DNA of 46,813 nucleotides from Saccoglossus kowalevskii (lineage: Eukaryota; Hemichordata; Enteropneusta; Harrimaniidae). A model generated the notes under the pieces. That model saw only the letters and a program-made list of their open reading frames with translations. It was not told the DNA's origin and did no database searches. The stretch is taken from contig NW_003113202.1 in the NCBI RefSeq assembly GCF_000003605.2, forward strand, positions 7,501-54,313, given 5' to 3'. Below are positions 32,128 through 42,853 of the stretch, piece by piece (the stretch's first letter is position 1; each line of letters starts with the position of its first letter). Made by a program: the position numbers and the translations under genes.

Positions 32128-32199
32128 GGGCTCGTCCGGGAGTTGAACCCGGGACCTCTCGCATCCTAAGCGAGAATCATGCCCTTAGACCAACGAGCC
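32128..32199 (-). tRNA. tRNA-Pro: tRNA-Pro (AGG), A37
   Basis: A37 and A15; matches 447 inside a duplicated block (offset 31681). Confidence 0.86.
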
Positions 32200-32335
32200 A
32201 GACATACATTCAACAAACGTATGTATAGGTCGGAAAATAATTTATAAATATCTCTTTTCTAAAAGTGTTCAAAGGTTGCCTTATTGATGCAAGTCGAATC
32301 TTCAGCAGCCATTTTTCTAACTTTGGTAAAATTAT

Positions 32336-32407
32336 GGGCTCGTCCGGGATTTGAAGCCGAGACCTCTCGCACCCAAAGCGAGAATCATACCTCTAGACCA
32401 ACGAGCC
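32336..32407 (-). tRNA. tRNA-Pro: tRNA-Pro (TGG), 53C
   Basis: G53 to C and one D-loop G to A. Confidence 0.82.
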
Positions 32408-32795
32408 GATTTTGACTAATAAGTTAGGAGAGAAATTAAAAAAAATCAGTTTTATTCAGATTTGCGACTCAATTGACAAGTTTTAAAACAGTATTTAGCA
32501 AATCTTTATACAATTCCATTTCAGGGTAATGATTCAGTAAACGAAATCAAAAACTGATCTTTAAATTTCGAGTAAACTAACAGCCAAAGCGAGTGACTAT
32601 ATTTGTGATTTACTGCCTTGCACTGCAGGGAATTCTCCATTTCATTGCCATGATTGTCTACTTGTTGGCACATTCCGATGTGGTCGCAAAATCCCCGGTC
32701 AGTATAATTGTGAGAATTTCTATTTTTGTTTTTCTGTCGAATTTCATAACTTGAATTGAAATGCAGGCATCATAATGCAATATGTTAAAAAATAT

Positions 32796-32867
32796 GGGCT
32801 CGTCCGGGAGTTGAACCCGGGACCTCTCGCACCTTAAGCGAGAATCATGCCCCTAGACCAACGAGCC
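32796..32867 (-). tRNA. tRNA-Pro body with anticodon AAG, otherwise consensus
   Basis: Loop TTAAGGT gives AAG (codon CUU, Leu by anticodon). Every other base equals the AGG consensus, with G37, boxes, stems and a T6 terminator intact. The cleanest single-base anticodon shift (G35 to A) in the window. Confidence 0.88.
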
Positions 32868-33003
32868 AGACATACATTCAACAAACGTATGTATAGGTCG
32901 GAAAATAATTTATAAATATCTCTTTTCTAAAAGTGTTCAAAGGTTGCCTTATTGATGCAAGTCGAATCTTCAGCAGCCATTTTTCTAACTTTGGTAAAAT
33001 TAT

Positions 33004-33075
33004 GGGCTCGTCCGGGATTTGAACCCGAGACCTCTCGCACACAAAGCGAGAATCATACCCCTAGACCAACGAGCC
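33004..33075 (-). tRNA. tRNA-Pro body with anticodon TGT, otherwise consensus
   Basis: Loop TTTGTGT gives TGT (codon ACA, Thr by anticodon) through a single G36 to T. All else equals the TGG consensus. It lies next to the AAG copy at 32796. Confidence 0.87.
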
Positions 33076-33465
33076 GATTCTGACTAATGAGTTAGGAGAG
33101 AAATTAAAAAAAAATCAGTTTTATTCAGTTTTACGACTCAATTGACAAGTTTTAAAACAGTATTTAGCAAATCTTTATACAATTCCATTTCAGGGTAATG
33201 ATTCACTAAACGAAATCAAAAACTCATCTTTAAACTTTCGAGAAAACTAACAGCCAAAGCGAGTGACCATATTTGTGATTTACTGCCTTGCACTGCAGGG
33301 AATTCTCCATTTCATTGCCATTATTGTCCACTTGTTGGCACATTCCGATGTGGTCACAAAATCCCCGGTCAGTATAATTGTGAGAATTTCTATTATTGTT
33401 TTTCTGTCAAATTTCATAACTTGAATTGAAATGCAGTCATCATAATGCAATATGTTAAAAAATGT

Positions 33466-33537
33466 GAGCTCGTCCGGGATTTGAACCCGAGACCTCTCGC
33501 ACCCAAAGCGAGAATCATACCCCTAGACCAACGAGCC
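33466..33537 (-). tRNA. tRNA-Pro: tRNA-Pro (TGG)
   Basis: Only T72 (wobble with G1). Confidence 0.92.
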
Positions 33538-33922
33538 GATTCTAACTAATGAGTTAAGAAAAATTAAAAAAATCTGTTTTGTTCAGTTTTGCGACTCAAT
33601 TGACAAGTTTTAAAATAGTATTTAGCAAATCTTTATACAATTCCATTTCAGGGTAATGATTCAGTAAACGAAATTAAAAACTGATCTTTAAATTTCGAGT
33701 AAACTAACAGCCAAAGCGAGTGACTATATTTGTGATTTACTGCCTTGCACTGCAGGGAATTCTCCATTTCATTGCCATGATTGTCTACTTGTTGGCACAT
33801 TCCGATGTTGTTGCAAAATCCACGGTCAGTATAATTGTGAGAATTTCTATTTTTGTTTTTCTGTCGAATTTCATAACTTGAATTGAAATGCAGGCATCAT
33901 AATGCAATATGTTAGAAAATAT

Positions 33923-33994
33923 GGGCTCGTCCGGGATTTGAACCCGGGACCTCTCGCAGCCTAAGCGAGAATCATGCCCCTAGACCAACGAGCC
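33923..33994 (-). tRNA. tRNA-Pro: tRNA-Pro (AGG) with L spacer upstream, C37
   Basis: AGG anticodon and C49 but a TGG-type T loop, hence a mosaic. C37 replaces G37. Terminator reduced to T4 (GTTAGAAAAT). Confidence 0.82.
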
Positions 33995-34383
33995 GATTCT
34001 GACTAATGTGTCAGGAGATAAATTAAAAAAAATCAGTTTTATTCAGTTTTGCGACTAAATTGACAAGTTTAAAAATAGTATTTAGCAAATCTTTATACAA
34101 TTCCATTTCAGGGTAATGATTCAGTAAACGAAATCATAAACTCATCTTTAAACTTTCGAGTAAACTAACAGCCAAATCGAGTGACCATATTTGTGATTTA
34201 CTGGCTTCAGCTGCAGGGTATTCTTCCTTTCATTGCCATGATTGTCTACTTGTTGGCACATTCCGATGTGGTCGCAAAATCCCCGGTCATTATAATTGCG
34301 AGAATTGTTATTATTGATTTTCTGTCGAATTTCATAACTTGAATTGAAATGCAGGCATCATAATGCAATATGTTAAAAAATAT

Positions 34384-34455
34384 GGGCTCGTCCGGGAGTT
34401 GAACCCGGGACCTCTCGCACCCTAAGCGAGAATCATGCCCCTAGACCAACGAGCC
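34384..34455 (-). tRNA. tRNA-Pro: tRNA-Pro (AGG)
   Basis: Exact AGG consensus; S2-like spacer (ACACTACACAAACGTC) upstream. Confidence 0.97.
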
Positions 34456-34590
34456 AGACATACACTACACAAACGTCTGGATTGTCGGAAAATAATTTAT
34501 AAATATCTCTTTTCTAAAAGTGTGCAATGGTTCCCTTATTGATGCAAGTCGAATCTTCAGCAGCCATTTTTCTATGTTCGGTTAAATTAT

Positions 34591-34662
34591 GGGCTCGTCC
34601 GGGATTTGTACCTGAGACCTCTCGCACCCAAAGCGAGAATCATACCCCTAGACCAACGAGCC
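34591..34662 (-). tRNA. tRNA-Pro: tRNA-Pro (TGG), T-loop variant
   Basis: A55 in place of the near-invariant T55, and A51. Confidence 0.78.
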
Positions 34663-35051
34663 GATTCTGACTAATGAGTTAGGAGAGAAATTTTAAAAAA
34701 TCAGTTTTATTCAGTTTTGCGACTCAATTGACAAGTTTTAAAATAGTATTTAGCAAATCATTATACAATTCCATTTCAGGGTATTGATTCAGTAAACGAA
34801 ATCAAAAACTCATCTTTAAACTTTCGAGTAAACTAACAGACAAAGCGAATGACCATATTTGTGATTTACTGCCTTGCACTGCAGGGAATTCTCCATTTCA
34901 TTGCCATGATTGTCTACTTGTTGGCACATTCCGATGTGGTCGCAAAATCCCCGGTCATTATAATTGTGAGAATTTCTATTTTTGTTTTTCTGTCGAATTT
35001 CATAACTTGAATTGAAATGCAGGCATCATAATGCAATATGTTAAAAAATAT

Positions 35052-35123
35052 GGGCTCGTCCGGGAGTTGAACCCGGGACCTCTCGCACCCTAAGCGAGAA
35101 TCATGCCCCTAGACCAACGAGCC
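35052..35123 (-). tRNA. tRNA-Pro: tRNA-Pro (AGG)
   Basis: Exact AGG consensus. Confidence 0.97.
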
Positions 35124-35258
35124 AGACATACATTCAACAAACGTATGGAATGTCGGAAAATAATTTTTAAATATCTCATTTCTAAAAGTGTTCAAATGTT
35201 GCCTTATTGATGCAAGTCGAATCTTCAGCAGCCATTTTTCTATGTTTGGTTAAATTAT

Positions 35259-35330
35259 GGGCTCGTCCGGGCTTTGAACCCGAGACCTCTCGAACACAAA
35301 GCGAGAATCATGCCGCTGGACCAACGAGCC
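35259..35330 (-). tRNA. tRNA-Pro-derived, anticodon TGT, decayed
   Basis: TGT at 34-36 with T39 opposite C31, G60 and several D-arm changes. Likely a pseudogene; its TGT is probably independent of 33004. Confidence 0.68.
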
Positions 35331-35720
35331 GATTCTGACTAATGAGTTAGGAGAGAAATTTAAAAAAAAATCAGTTTTATTCAGTTTTGCGACTCAATTG
35401 ACAAGTTTTAAAATAGTATTAGCAAATCATTATACAATTCCATTTCTGGGTAATGATTCAGTAAACGAAATCAAAAACTCATCTTTAAACTTTCGAGTAA
35501 ACTAACAGCCAAAACGAGTGACTATATTTGTGATTTACTGGGTTGCACTGGAGGGTATTCTTCCTTTCATTGCCATGATTGTCTACTTGTTGGCACATTC
35601 CGATGTGGTCGCAAAATCCCCGGTCATTATAATTGCGAGAATTGTTATTATTGATTTTCTGTCAAATTTCATAACTTGAATTGAAATGCAGGCATCATAA
35701 TGCAATATGTTAAAAAATAT

Positions 35721-35792
35721 GGGCTCGTCCGGGAGTAGAACTCGTGACCTCTCGCACCCTAAGCGAGAATCATGCCCCTAGACCAACGAGCC
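35721..35792 (-). tRNA. tRNA-Pro: tRNA-Pro (AGG), damaged T arm
   Basis: Changes at 57, 52 and 49 spoil the B box; anticodon arm intact. Confidence 0.75.
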
Positions 35793-35926
35793 AGATATAC
35801 ATTCAACAATTGTATGATTGTCGGAAAATAATTTATAAATATCTCTTTTCTAAAATTGTTCAAAGGTTGCCTTATTGATGCAAGTCGAATCTTCAGCAGC
35901 CATTTTTCTAAATTTGGTAAAATGTT

Positions 35927-35998
35927 GAGCTCGTCCGGGATTTGAACCCGAGACCTGTGGCACCCAAAGCGAGTATCATACTCCTAGACCAACGAGCC
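35927..35998 (-). tRNA. tRNA-Pro (TGG), decayed anticodon stem
   Basis: 3' anticodon strand reads GCCAC against CTCGC, leaving few pairs. T72 wobble, plus changes at 26 and in the D loop. The S terminator is AAATG/TTG and lacks a clean T4 next to the gene. Confidence 0.68.
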
Positions 35999-36386
35999 GA
36001 TTCTGACTAATGAGTTAGAGAGAAATTAAAAAAAAATAGTTTTATTCAGTTTTGCGACTCAATTGACAAGTTTTAAAATAGTATTTAGCAAATCTTTATA
36101 CAAATCCATTTCAGGGTAATGATTCAGTAAACGAAATCAAAAACTCATCTTTAAACTTTCGAGTAAACTAACAGCCAAAGCGAGTGACCATATTTGTGAT
36201 TTACTGCCTTGCACTGCAGGGAATTCTCCATTTCATTGCCATTATTGTCTACTTGTTGGCACATTCCGATGTGGTTGCAAAATCCCCGGTCAGTATAATT
36301 GTGAGAATTTCTATTTTTGTTTTTCTGTCGAATTTCATAACTTGAATTGAAATGCAGGCATCATAATGCAATATGTTAAAAAATAT

Positions 36387-36458
36387 GGGCTCGTCCGGGA
36401 TTTGAACCCGGGACCTCTCGCACCCTAAGCGAGAATCATGCCCCTAGACCAACGAGCC
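36387..36458 (-). tRNA. tRNA-Pro: tRNA-Pro (AGG) mosaic with L spacer upstream
   Basis: Fully paired AGG gene with a TGG-type T loop (TTCAAAT); no damaging change. The best-formed member of the AGG-with-L lineage. Confidence 0.93.
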
Positions 36459-36847
36459 GATTCTGACTAATGTGTCAGGAGAGAAATTAAAAAAAATCAG
36501 TTTTATTCAGTTTTGCGACTCAATTGACAAGTTTAAAAATAGTATTTAGCAAATCTTTATACAATTCCATTTCAGGGTAATGATTCAGTAAACGAAATCA
36601 AAAACTCATCTTTAAACTTTCGAGTAAACTAACAGCCAAAACGAGTGACCATATTTGTGATTTACTGGCTTGCACTGCAGGGTATTCTTCCTTTCATTGC
36701 CATGATTGTCTACTTGTTGGCACATTCCGACGTGGTCGCAAAATCCCCGGTCAGTATAATTGTGAGAATTTCTATTTTTGTTTTTCTGTCGAATTTCATA
36801 ACTTGAATTGAAATGCAGGCATCATAATGCAATATGTTAAAAAATAT

Positions 36848-36919
36848 GGGCTCGTCCGGCAGTTGAACCCGGGACCTCTCGCACCCTAAGCGAGAATCAT
36901 GCCCCTAGACCAACGAGCC
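36848..36919 (-). tRNA. tRNA-Pro: tRNA-Pro (AGG), G61
   Basis: G61 opposite G53 hits the B box, as in 18921. Confidence 0.82.
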
Positions 36920-37054
36920 AGACATACACTCCACAAACGTCTGGATTGTCGGAAAATAATTTATAAATATCTCTTTTCTAAAAGTGTGCAATGGTTCCCT
37001 TATTGATGCAAGTCGAATCTTCAGCAGACATTTTTCTAAGTTCGGTTAAATTAT

Positions 37055-37126
37055 GGGCTCGTCCGGGATTTGAACCCGAGACCTCTCGCACCCAAAGCGA
37101 GAATCATACCCCTAGACCAACGAGCC
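37055..37126 (-). tRNA. tRNA-Pro: tRNA-Pro (TGG)
   Basis: Exact consensus. The S spacer downstream reads GTTAAATTAT, so the T4 is cut to T3 (TTCGGTTAAATT on the plus strand). Confidence 0.95.
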
Positions 37127-37514
37127 GATTCTGACTAATGAGTTAGGAGAGAAATTTTAAAAAATAGTTTTATTCAGTTTTGCGACTCAATTGACAAGTT
37201 TTAAAATAGTATTTAGCAAATCTTTATACAAGTCCATTTCAGGGTAATGATTCAGTAAACGAAATCAAAAACTCATCTTTAAACTTTCGAGTAAACTAAC
37301 AGCCAAAGCGAGTGACCATATTTGTGATTTACTGCCTTGCACTGCAGGGAATTCTCCATTTCATTGCCATGATTGTCTACTTGTTGGCACATTCCGATGT
37401 TGTTGCAAAATCCACGGTCAGTATAATTGTGAGAATTTCTATTTTTGTTTTTCTGTCGAATTTCATAACTTGAATTGAAATGCAGGCATCATAATGCAAT
37501 ATGTTAGAAAATAT

Positions 37515-37586
37515 GGGCTCGTCCGGGATTTGAACCCGGGACCTCTCGCAGCCTAAGCGAGAATCATGCCCCTAGACCAACGAGCC
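37515..37586 (-). tRNA. tRNA-Pro: tRNA-Pro (AGG) with L spacer upstream, C37
   Basis: Same C37, TGG-type T loop and GTTAGAAAAT flank as 33923; a 3592 bp spaced duplicate. Confidence 0.82.
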
Positions 37587-37974
37587 GATTCTGACTAATG
37601 TGTCAGGAGATAAATTAAAAAAAATCAGTTTTATTCAGTTTTGCGACTAAATTGACAAGTTTAAAAATAGTATTTAGCAAATCTTTATACATTCCATTTC
37701 AGGGTAATGATTCAGTAAACGAAATCAAAAACTCATCTTTAAACTTTCGAGTAAACTAACAACCAAAGCGAGTGACCATATTTGTGATTTACTGCCTTGC
37801 ACTGCAGGGAATTCTCCATTTCATTGCCATGATTGTCTACTTGTTGGCACATTCCGATGTGGTCGCAAAATCCCCGGTCAGTATAATTGTGAGAATTTCT
37901 ATTTTTGTTTTTCTGTCGAATTTCATAACTTGAATTGAAATGCAGGCATCATAATGCAGTATGTTAAAAAATAT

Positions 37975-38046
37975 GGGCTCGTCCGGGAGTTGAACCCGGG
38001 ACCTCTCGCACCATAAGCGAGAATCATGCCCCTAGACCAACGAGCC
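37975..38046 (-). tRNA. tRNA-Pro body with anticodon ATG, otherwise consensus
   Basis: Loop TTATGGT gives ATG (codon CAU). All other bases equal the AGG consensus. S2 spacer upstream, T6 downstream. Confidence 0.87.
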
Positions 38047-38181
38047 AGACATACGCTCCACAAACGTATGGATTGTCGGAAAATAATTTATAAATATCTC
38101 TTTTCTAAAAGTGTGCAAAGGTTGCCTTATTGATGCAAGTCGAATCTTCAGCAGCCATTTTTCTAAGTTTGGTAAAATTAT

Positions 38182-38253
38182 GGGCTCGTCCGGGATTTGA
38201 ACCCGCGACCTCTCGCACCCAAAGCGAGAATCATACCCTTATACCAACGAGCC
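38182..38253 (-). tRNA. tRNA-Pro: tRNA-Pro (TGG), weakened
   Basis: G49, A12 and A15. Confidence 0.78.
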
Positions 38254-38641
38254 GATTCTGACTAATGAGTTAGGAGAGAAATTTTAAAAAATCAGTTTTA
38301 TTAGTTTTGCGACTCAATTGACAAGTTTTAAAATAGTATTTAGCAAATCATTATACAATTCCATTTCAGGGTAATGATTCAGTAAACGAAATCAAAAACT
38401 CATCTTTAAACTTTCGAGTAAACTAACAACCAAAGCGAGTGACCATATTTGTGATTTACTGCCTTGCACTGCAGGGAATTCTCCATTTCATTGCCATGAT
38501 TGTCTACTTGTTGGCACATTCCGATGTGGTCGCAAAATCCACGGTCAGTATAATTGTGAGAATTTCTATTTTTGTTTTTCTGTCGAATTTCATAACTTGA
38601 ATTGAAATGCAGGCATCATAATGCAATATGTTAAAAACTAT

Positions 38642-38713
38642 GGGCTCGTCCGAGTGTTGAACCCGGGACCACTCGCACTTTAAGCGAGAATCATGCACCT
38701 AGACCAACGCGCC
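38642..38713 (-). tRNA. tRNA-Pro body with anticodon AAA
   Basis: Loop TTAAAGT gives AAA (codon UUU). T62 wobble, A60, G4 opposite A69, and a D-loop change. Confidence 0.78.
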
Positions 38714-38848
38714 AGACATACATTCAACAAGCGTATGGATTGTCGGAAAATAATTTATAAATATCTCTTTTCTAAAAGAGTTCAAAGGTTGCCTTATTGA
38801 TGCAAGTCGAATCTTCAGCAGCCATTTTTCTAAGTTTGGTAAAATTAG

Positions 38849-38920
38849 GGGCTCGTCCGGGATTTGAAACCGAGACCTCTAGCACCCAAAGCGAGAATCA
38901 TACCCTTATACCAACGAGCC
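38849..38920 (-). tRNA. tRNA-Pro: tRNA-Pro (TGG), weakened
   Basis: T53, T41, A12 and A15; duplicate of 28246 (offset 10603). Confidence 0.73.
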
Positions 38921-39308
38921 GATTCTGACTAATGAGTTAGGAGAGAAATTTTAAAAAATCAGTTTTATTAGTTTTGCGACTCAATTGACAAGTTTTAAAA
39001 TAGTATTTAGCAAATCATTATACAATTCCATTTCAGGGTAATGATTCAGTAAACGAAATCAAAAACTCATCTTTAAACTTTCGAGTAAACTAACAACCAA
39101 AGCGAGTGACCATATTTGTGATTTACTGCCTTGCACTGCAGGGAATTCTCCATTTCATTGCCATGATTGTCTACTTGTTGGCACATTCCGATGTGGTCGC
39201 AAAATCCCCGGTCAGTATAATTGTGAGAATTTCTATTTTTGTTTTTCTGTCGAATTTCATAACTTGAATTGAAATGCAGGCATCATAATGCAGTATGTTA
39301 AAAAATAT

Positions 39309-39380
39309 GGGCTCGTCCGGGAGTTGAACCCGGGACCTCTCGCACCCTAAGCGAGAATCATGCCCCTAGACCAACGAGCC
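39309..39380 (-). tRNA. tRNA-Pro: tRNA-Pro (AGG)
   Basis: Exact AGG consensus; S2 spacer upstream. Confidence 0.97.
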
Positions 39381-39515
39381 AGACATACGCTCCACAAACG
39401 TATGGATTGTCGGAAAATAATTTATAAATATCTCTTTTCTAAAAGTGTGCAAAGGTTGCCTTATTGATGCAAGTCGAATCTTCAGCAGCCATTTTTCTAA
39501 GTTTGGTAAAATTAT

Positions 39516-39587
39516 GGGCTCGTCCGGGATTTGAACCCGCGAACTCTCACACCCAAAGCGAGAATCATACCCTTATACCAACGAGCC
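39516..39587 (-). tRNA. tRNA-Pro: tRNA-Pro (TGG), weakened
   Basis: G49, T40 wobble with G30, A12 and A15. Confidence 0.75.
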
Positions 39588-39976
39588 GATTCTGACTAAT
39601 GAGTTAGGAGAGAAATAACAAAAAATCAGTTCTATTCAGTTTTGCGACTCAATTGACAAGTTTTAAAATAGTATTTAGCAAATCTTTATACAATTCCATT
39701 TCAGGGTAATGATTCAGTAAACAAAATTAAAAACTCATCTTTAAACTTTCGAGAAAACTAACAGCCACAGCGAGTGACCATATTTGTGATTTACTGCCTT
39801 GCACTGCAGGGAATTCCCCATTTCATTGCCATTATTGTCTACTTGTTGGCACATTCCGATGTGGTCGCAAAATGCCCGGTCAGTATAATTGTGAGAATTT
39901 CTATTTTTGTTTTTCTGTCGAATTTCATAACTTGAATTGAAATGCAGGCATCATAATACAGTATGTTAAAAAATAT

Positions 39977-40048
39977 GGGCTCGTCCGGGAGTTGAACCCG
40001 GGACCTCTCGCACCCTAAGCGAGAATCATGCCCGTAGACCAACGAGCC
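39977..40048 (-). tRNA. tRNA-Pro: tRNA-Pro (AGG), C15
   Basis: Single D-loop change of G15 to C; would disturb the 15-48 tertiary pair. Confidence 0.9.
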
Positions 40049-40183
40049 AGACACACGCTCCACAAACGTATGGATTGTCGGAAAATAATTTATAAATATC
40101 TCTTTTCTAAAAGTGTGCAAAGGTTGCCTTATTGATGCAAGTCGAATCTTCAGCAGCCATTTTTCTAAGTTTGGTAAAATTAT

Positions 40184-40255
40184 GGGCTCGTCCGGGATTT
40201 GAACCCGCGACCTCTCGCACCCAAAGCGAGAATCATACCCTTATACCAACGAGCC
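40184..40255 (-). tRNA. tRNA-Pro: tRNA-Pro (TGG), weakened
   Basis: G49, A12 and A15. Confidence 0.78.
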
Positions 40256-40643
40256 GATTCTGACTAATGAGTTAGGAGAGAAATTTTAAAAAATCAGTTT
40301 TATTAGTTTTGCGACTCAATTGACAAGTTTTAAAATAGTATTTAGCAAATCATTATACAATTCCATTTCAGGGTAATGATTCAGTAAACGAAATTAAAAA
40401 CTCATCTTTAAACTTTCGAGTAAACTAACAGCCAAAGCGAGTGACCATATTTGTGATTTACTGCCTTGCACTGCAGGGAATTCTCCATTTCATTGCCATT
40501 ATTGTCTACTTGTTGGCACATTCCGATGTGGTCGCAAAATCACCGGTCAGTATAATTGTGAAAATTTCTATTATTGTTTTTCTGTCGAATTTCATAACTT
40601 GAATTGAAATGCAGGCATCATAATGCAATAAGTTAAAAAATGT

Positions 40644-40715
40644 GGGCTCGTCCGAGTGTTGAACCCGTGACCACTCGCACTTTAAGCGAGAATCATGCCC
40701 CTAGACCAACGAGCC
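40644..40715 (-). tRNA. tRNA-Pro body with anticodon AAA
   Basis: AAA at 34-36; A49-G65 mismatch, T62 wobble, A60. Acceptor stem, D arm and anticodon stem are intact, so it is one of the better-formed AAA copies. Confidence 0.83.
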
Positions 40716-40850
40716 AGACATACATTCAACAAACGTATGGATTGTCGGAAAATAATTTATAAATATCTCTTTTCTAAAAGTGTTCAAAGGTTGCCTTATT
40801 GATGCAAGTCGAATCTTCAGCAGCCATATTTCTAAGTTTGGTAAAATTAT

Positions 40851-40922
40851 GGGCTCGTCCGGGATTTGACCCCGAGACTTCTCGCACCCAAAGCGAGAAT
40901 CATACCCCTAGACCAACGAACC
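40851..40922 (-). tRNA. tRNA-Pro: tRNA-Pro (TGG), 54G
   Basis: G54 in place of T54, T3 wobble and a variable-loop change; opens the 1335 bp repeat. Confidence 0.8.
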
Positions 40923-41311
40923 GATTCTGACTAATGAGTTAGGAGAGAAATTTAAAAAAATAAGTTTTATTCAGTTTTGCGACTCAATTGACAAGTTTTA
41001 AAATAGTATTTAGCAAATCATTATACAATTCCATTTCAGGGTAATGATTCAGTAAACGAAATTAAAAACTCATCTTTAAACTTTCGAGTAAACTAACAGC
41101 CAAAGCGAGTGACCATATTTGTGATTTACTGCCTTGCACTGCAGGGAATTCTCCATTTCATTGCCATTATTGTCTACTTGTTGGCACATTCCGATGTGGT
41201 CGCAAAATCACCGGTCAGTATAATTGTGAAAATTTCTATTATTGTTTTTCTGTCGAATTTCATAACTTGAATTGAAATGCAGGCATCATAATGCAATAAG
41301 TTAAAAAGTGT

Positions 41312-41383
41312 GGGCTCGTCCGGGTGTTGAACCCGGGACCACTCGCACTTTAAGCGAGAATCAAGCACCTAGACCAACGCGCC
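41312..41383 (-). tRNA. tRNA-Pro body with anticodon AAA
   Basis: AAA with a fully paired T stem (C49, normal 61-65) and A60. G4-A69 mismatch and two D-arm changes. Confidence 0.8.
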
Positions 41384-41518
41384 AGACATACATTCAACAA
41401 ACGTATGGATTGTCGGAAAATAATTTATAAATATCTCTTTTCTAAAAGTGTGTAAACGTTGCCTTATTGATGCAAGTCGAATCTTCAGCAGCCATTTTTC
41501 TAAGTTTGGTAAAATTAT

Positions 41519-41590
41519 GGGCTCGTCCGGTATTTTAACCCGAGACCTCTCGCACCCAAAGCGAGAATCATACCCCTAGACCAACGAGCC
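41519..41590 (-). tRNA. tRNA-Pro: tRNA-Pro (TGG), broken B box
   Basis: A61 and A56 remove the 53-61 pair and the invariant C56. Pol III promotion is probably lost. Confidence 0.75.
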
Positions 41591-41978
41591 GATTCTGACT
41601 AATGAGTTAGAAGAGAAATTAAAAAAAAATCAGTTTTATTCAGTTTTGCGACTCTATTGACAAGTTTTAAAATAGTATTTAGAAATATTTATACAATTCC
41701 ATTTCAGTATAATGATTCAGTAAACGAAATCAAAAACTGATCTTTAAATTTCGAGTAAACTAACATCCAAAGCGAGTGACTATATTTGTGATTTACTGCC
41801 TTGCACTGCAGGGGATTCTCCATTTCATTGCCATGATTGTCTACTTGTTGGCACATTCCGATGTGGTCGCAAAATCCCCGGTCAGTATAATTGTGAGAAT
41901 TTCTATTTTTGTTTTTCTGTCGAATTTCATAACTTGAATTGAAATGCAGGCATCATAATGCAATATGTTAAAAACTTT

Positions 41979-42050
41979 GGGCTCGTCCGGGAGTTTAACC
42001 CGGGACCTCTCGCACCCTAAGCGAGAATCATGCCCCTAGACCAACGAGCC
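41979..42050 (-). tRNA. tRNA-Pro: tRNA-Pro (AGG), A56
   Basis: C56 to A in the T loop/B box only. Confidence 0.84.
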
Positions 42051-42185
42051 AGACATACATTTAACAAACGTATGGATTGTCGGAAAATAATTTATAAATA
42101 TCTCTTTTCTAAAAGTGTTCAAAGGTTGCCTTATTGATGCAAGTCGAATCTTCAGCAGCCATATTTCTAAGTTTGGTAAAATTAT

Positions 42186-42257
42186 GGGCTCGTCCGGGAT
42201 TTGACCCCGAGAATTCTCGCACCCAAAGCGAGAATCATACCCCTAGACCAACGAGCC
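42186..42257 (-). tRNA. tRNA-Pro: tRNA-Pro (TGG), 54G
   Basis: G54 and variable-loop changes; second-copy counterpart of 40851. Confidence 0.8.
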
Positions 42258-42646
42258 GATTCTGACTAATGAGTTAGGAGAGAAATTTAAAAAAATAAGT
42301 TTTATTCAGTTTTGCGACTCAATTGACAAGTTTTAAAATAGTATTTAGCAAATCATTATACAATTCCATTTCAGGGTAATGATTCAGTAAACGAAATTAA
42401 AAACTCATCTTTAAACTTTCGAGTAAACTAACAGCCAAAGCGAGTGACCATATTTGTGATTTACTGCCTTGCACTGCAGGGAATTCTCCATTTCATTGCC
42501 ATTATTGTCTACTTGTTGGCACATTCCGATGTGGTCGCAAAATCACCGGTCAGTATAATTGTGAAAATTTCTATTATTGTTTTTCTGTCGAATTTCATAA
42601 CTTGAATTGAAATGCAGGCATCATAATGCAATAAGTTAAAAAATGT

Positions 42647-42718
42647 GGGCTCGTCCGAGTGTTGAACCCGTGACCACTCGCACTTTAAGCGAGAATCATG
42701 CACCTAGACCAACGCGCC
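42647..42718 (-). tRNA. tRNA-Pro body with anticodon AAA
   Basis: AAA with A49, T62, A60, G4 and a D-loop change: combines marks of 38642 and 40644. Confidence 0.77.
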
Positions 42719-42853
42719 AGACATACATTCAACAAACGCATGGATTGTCGGAAAATAATTTATAAATATCTCTTTTCTAAAAGTGTGTAAACGTTGCCTT
42801 ATTGATGCAAGTCGAATCTTCAGCAGCCATTTTTCTAAGTTTGGTAAAATTAT

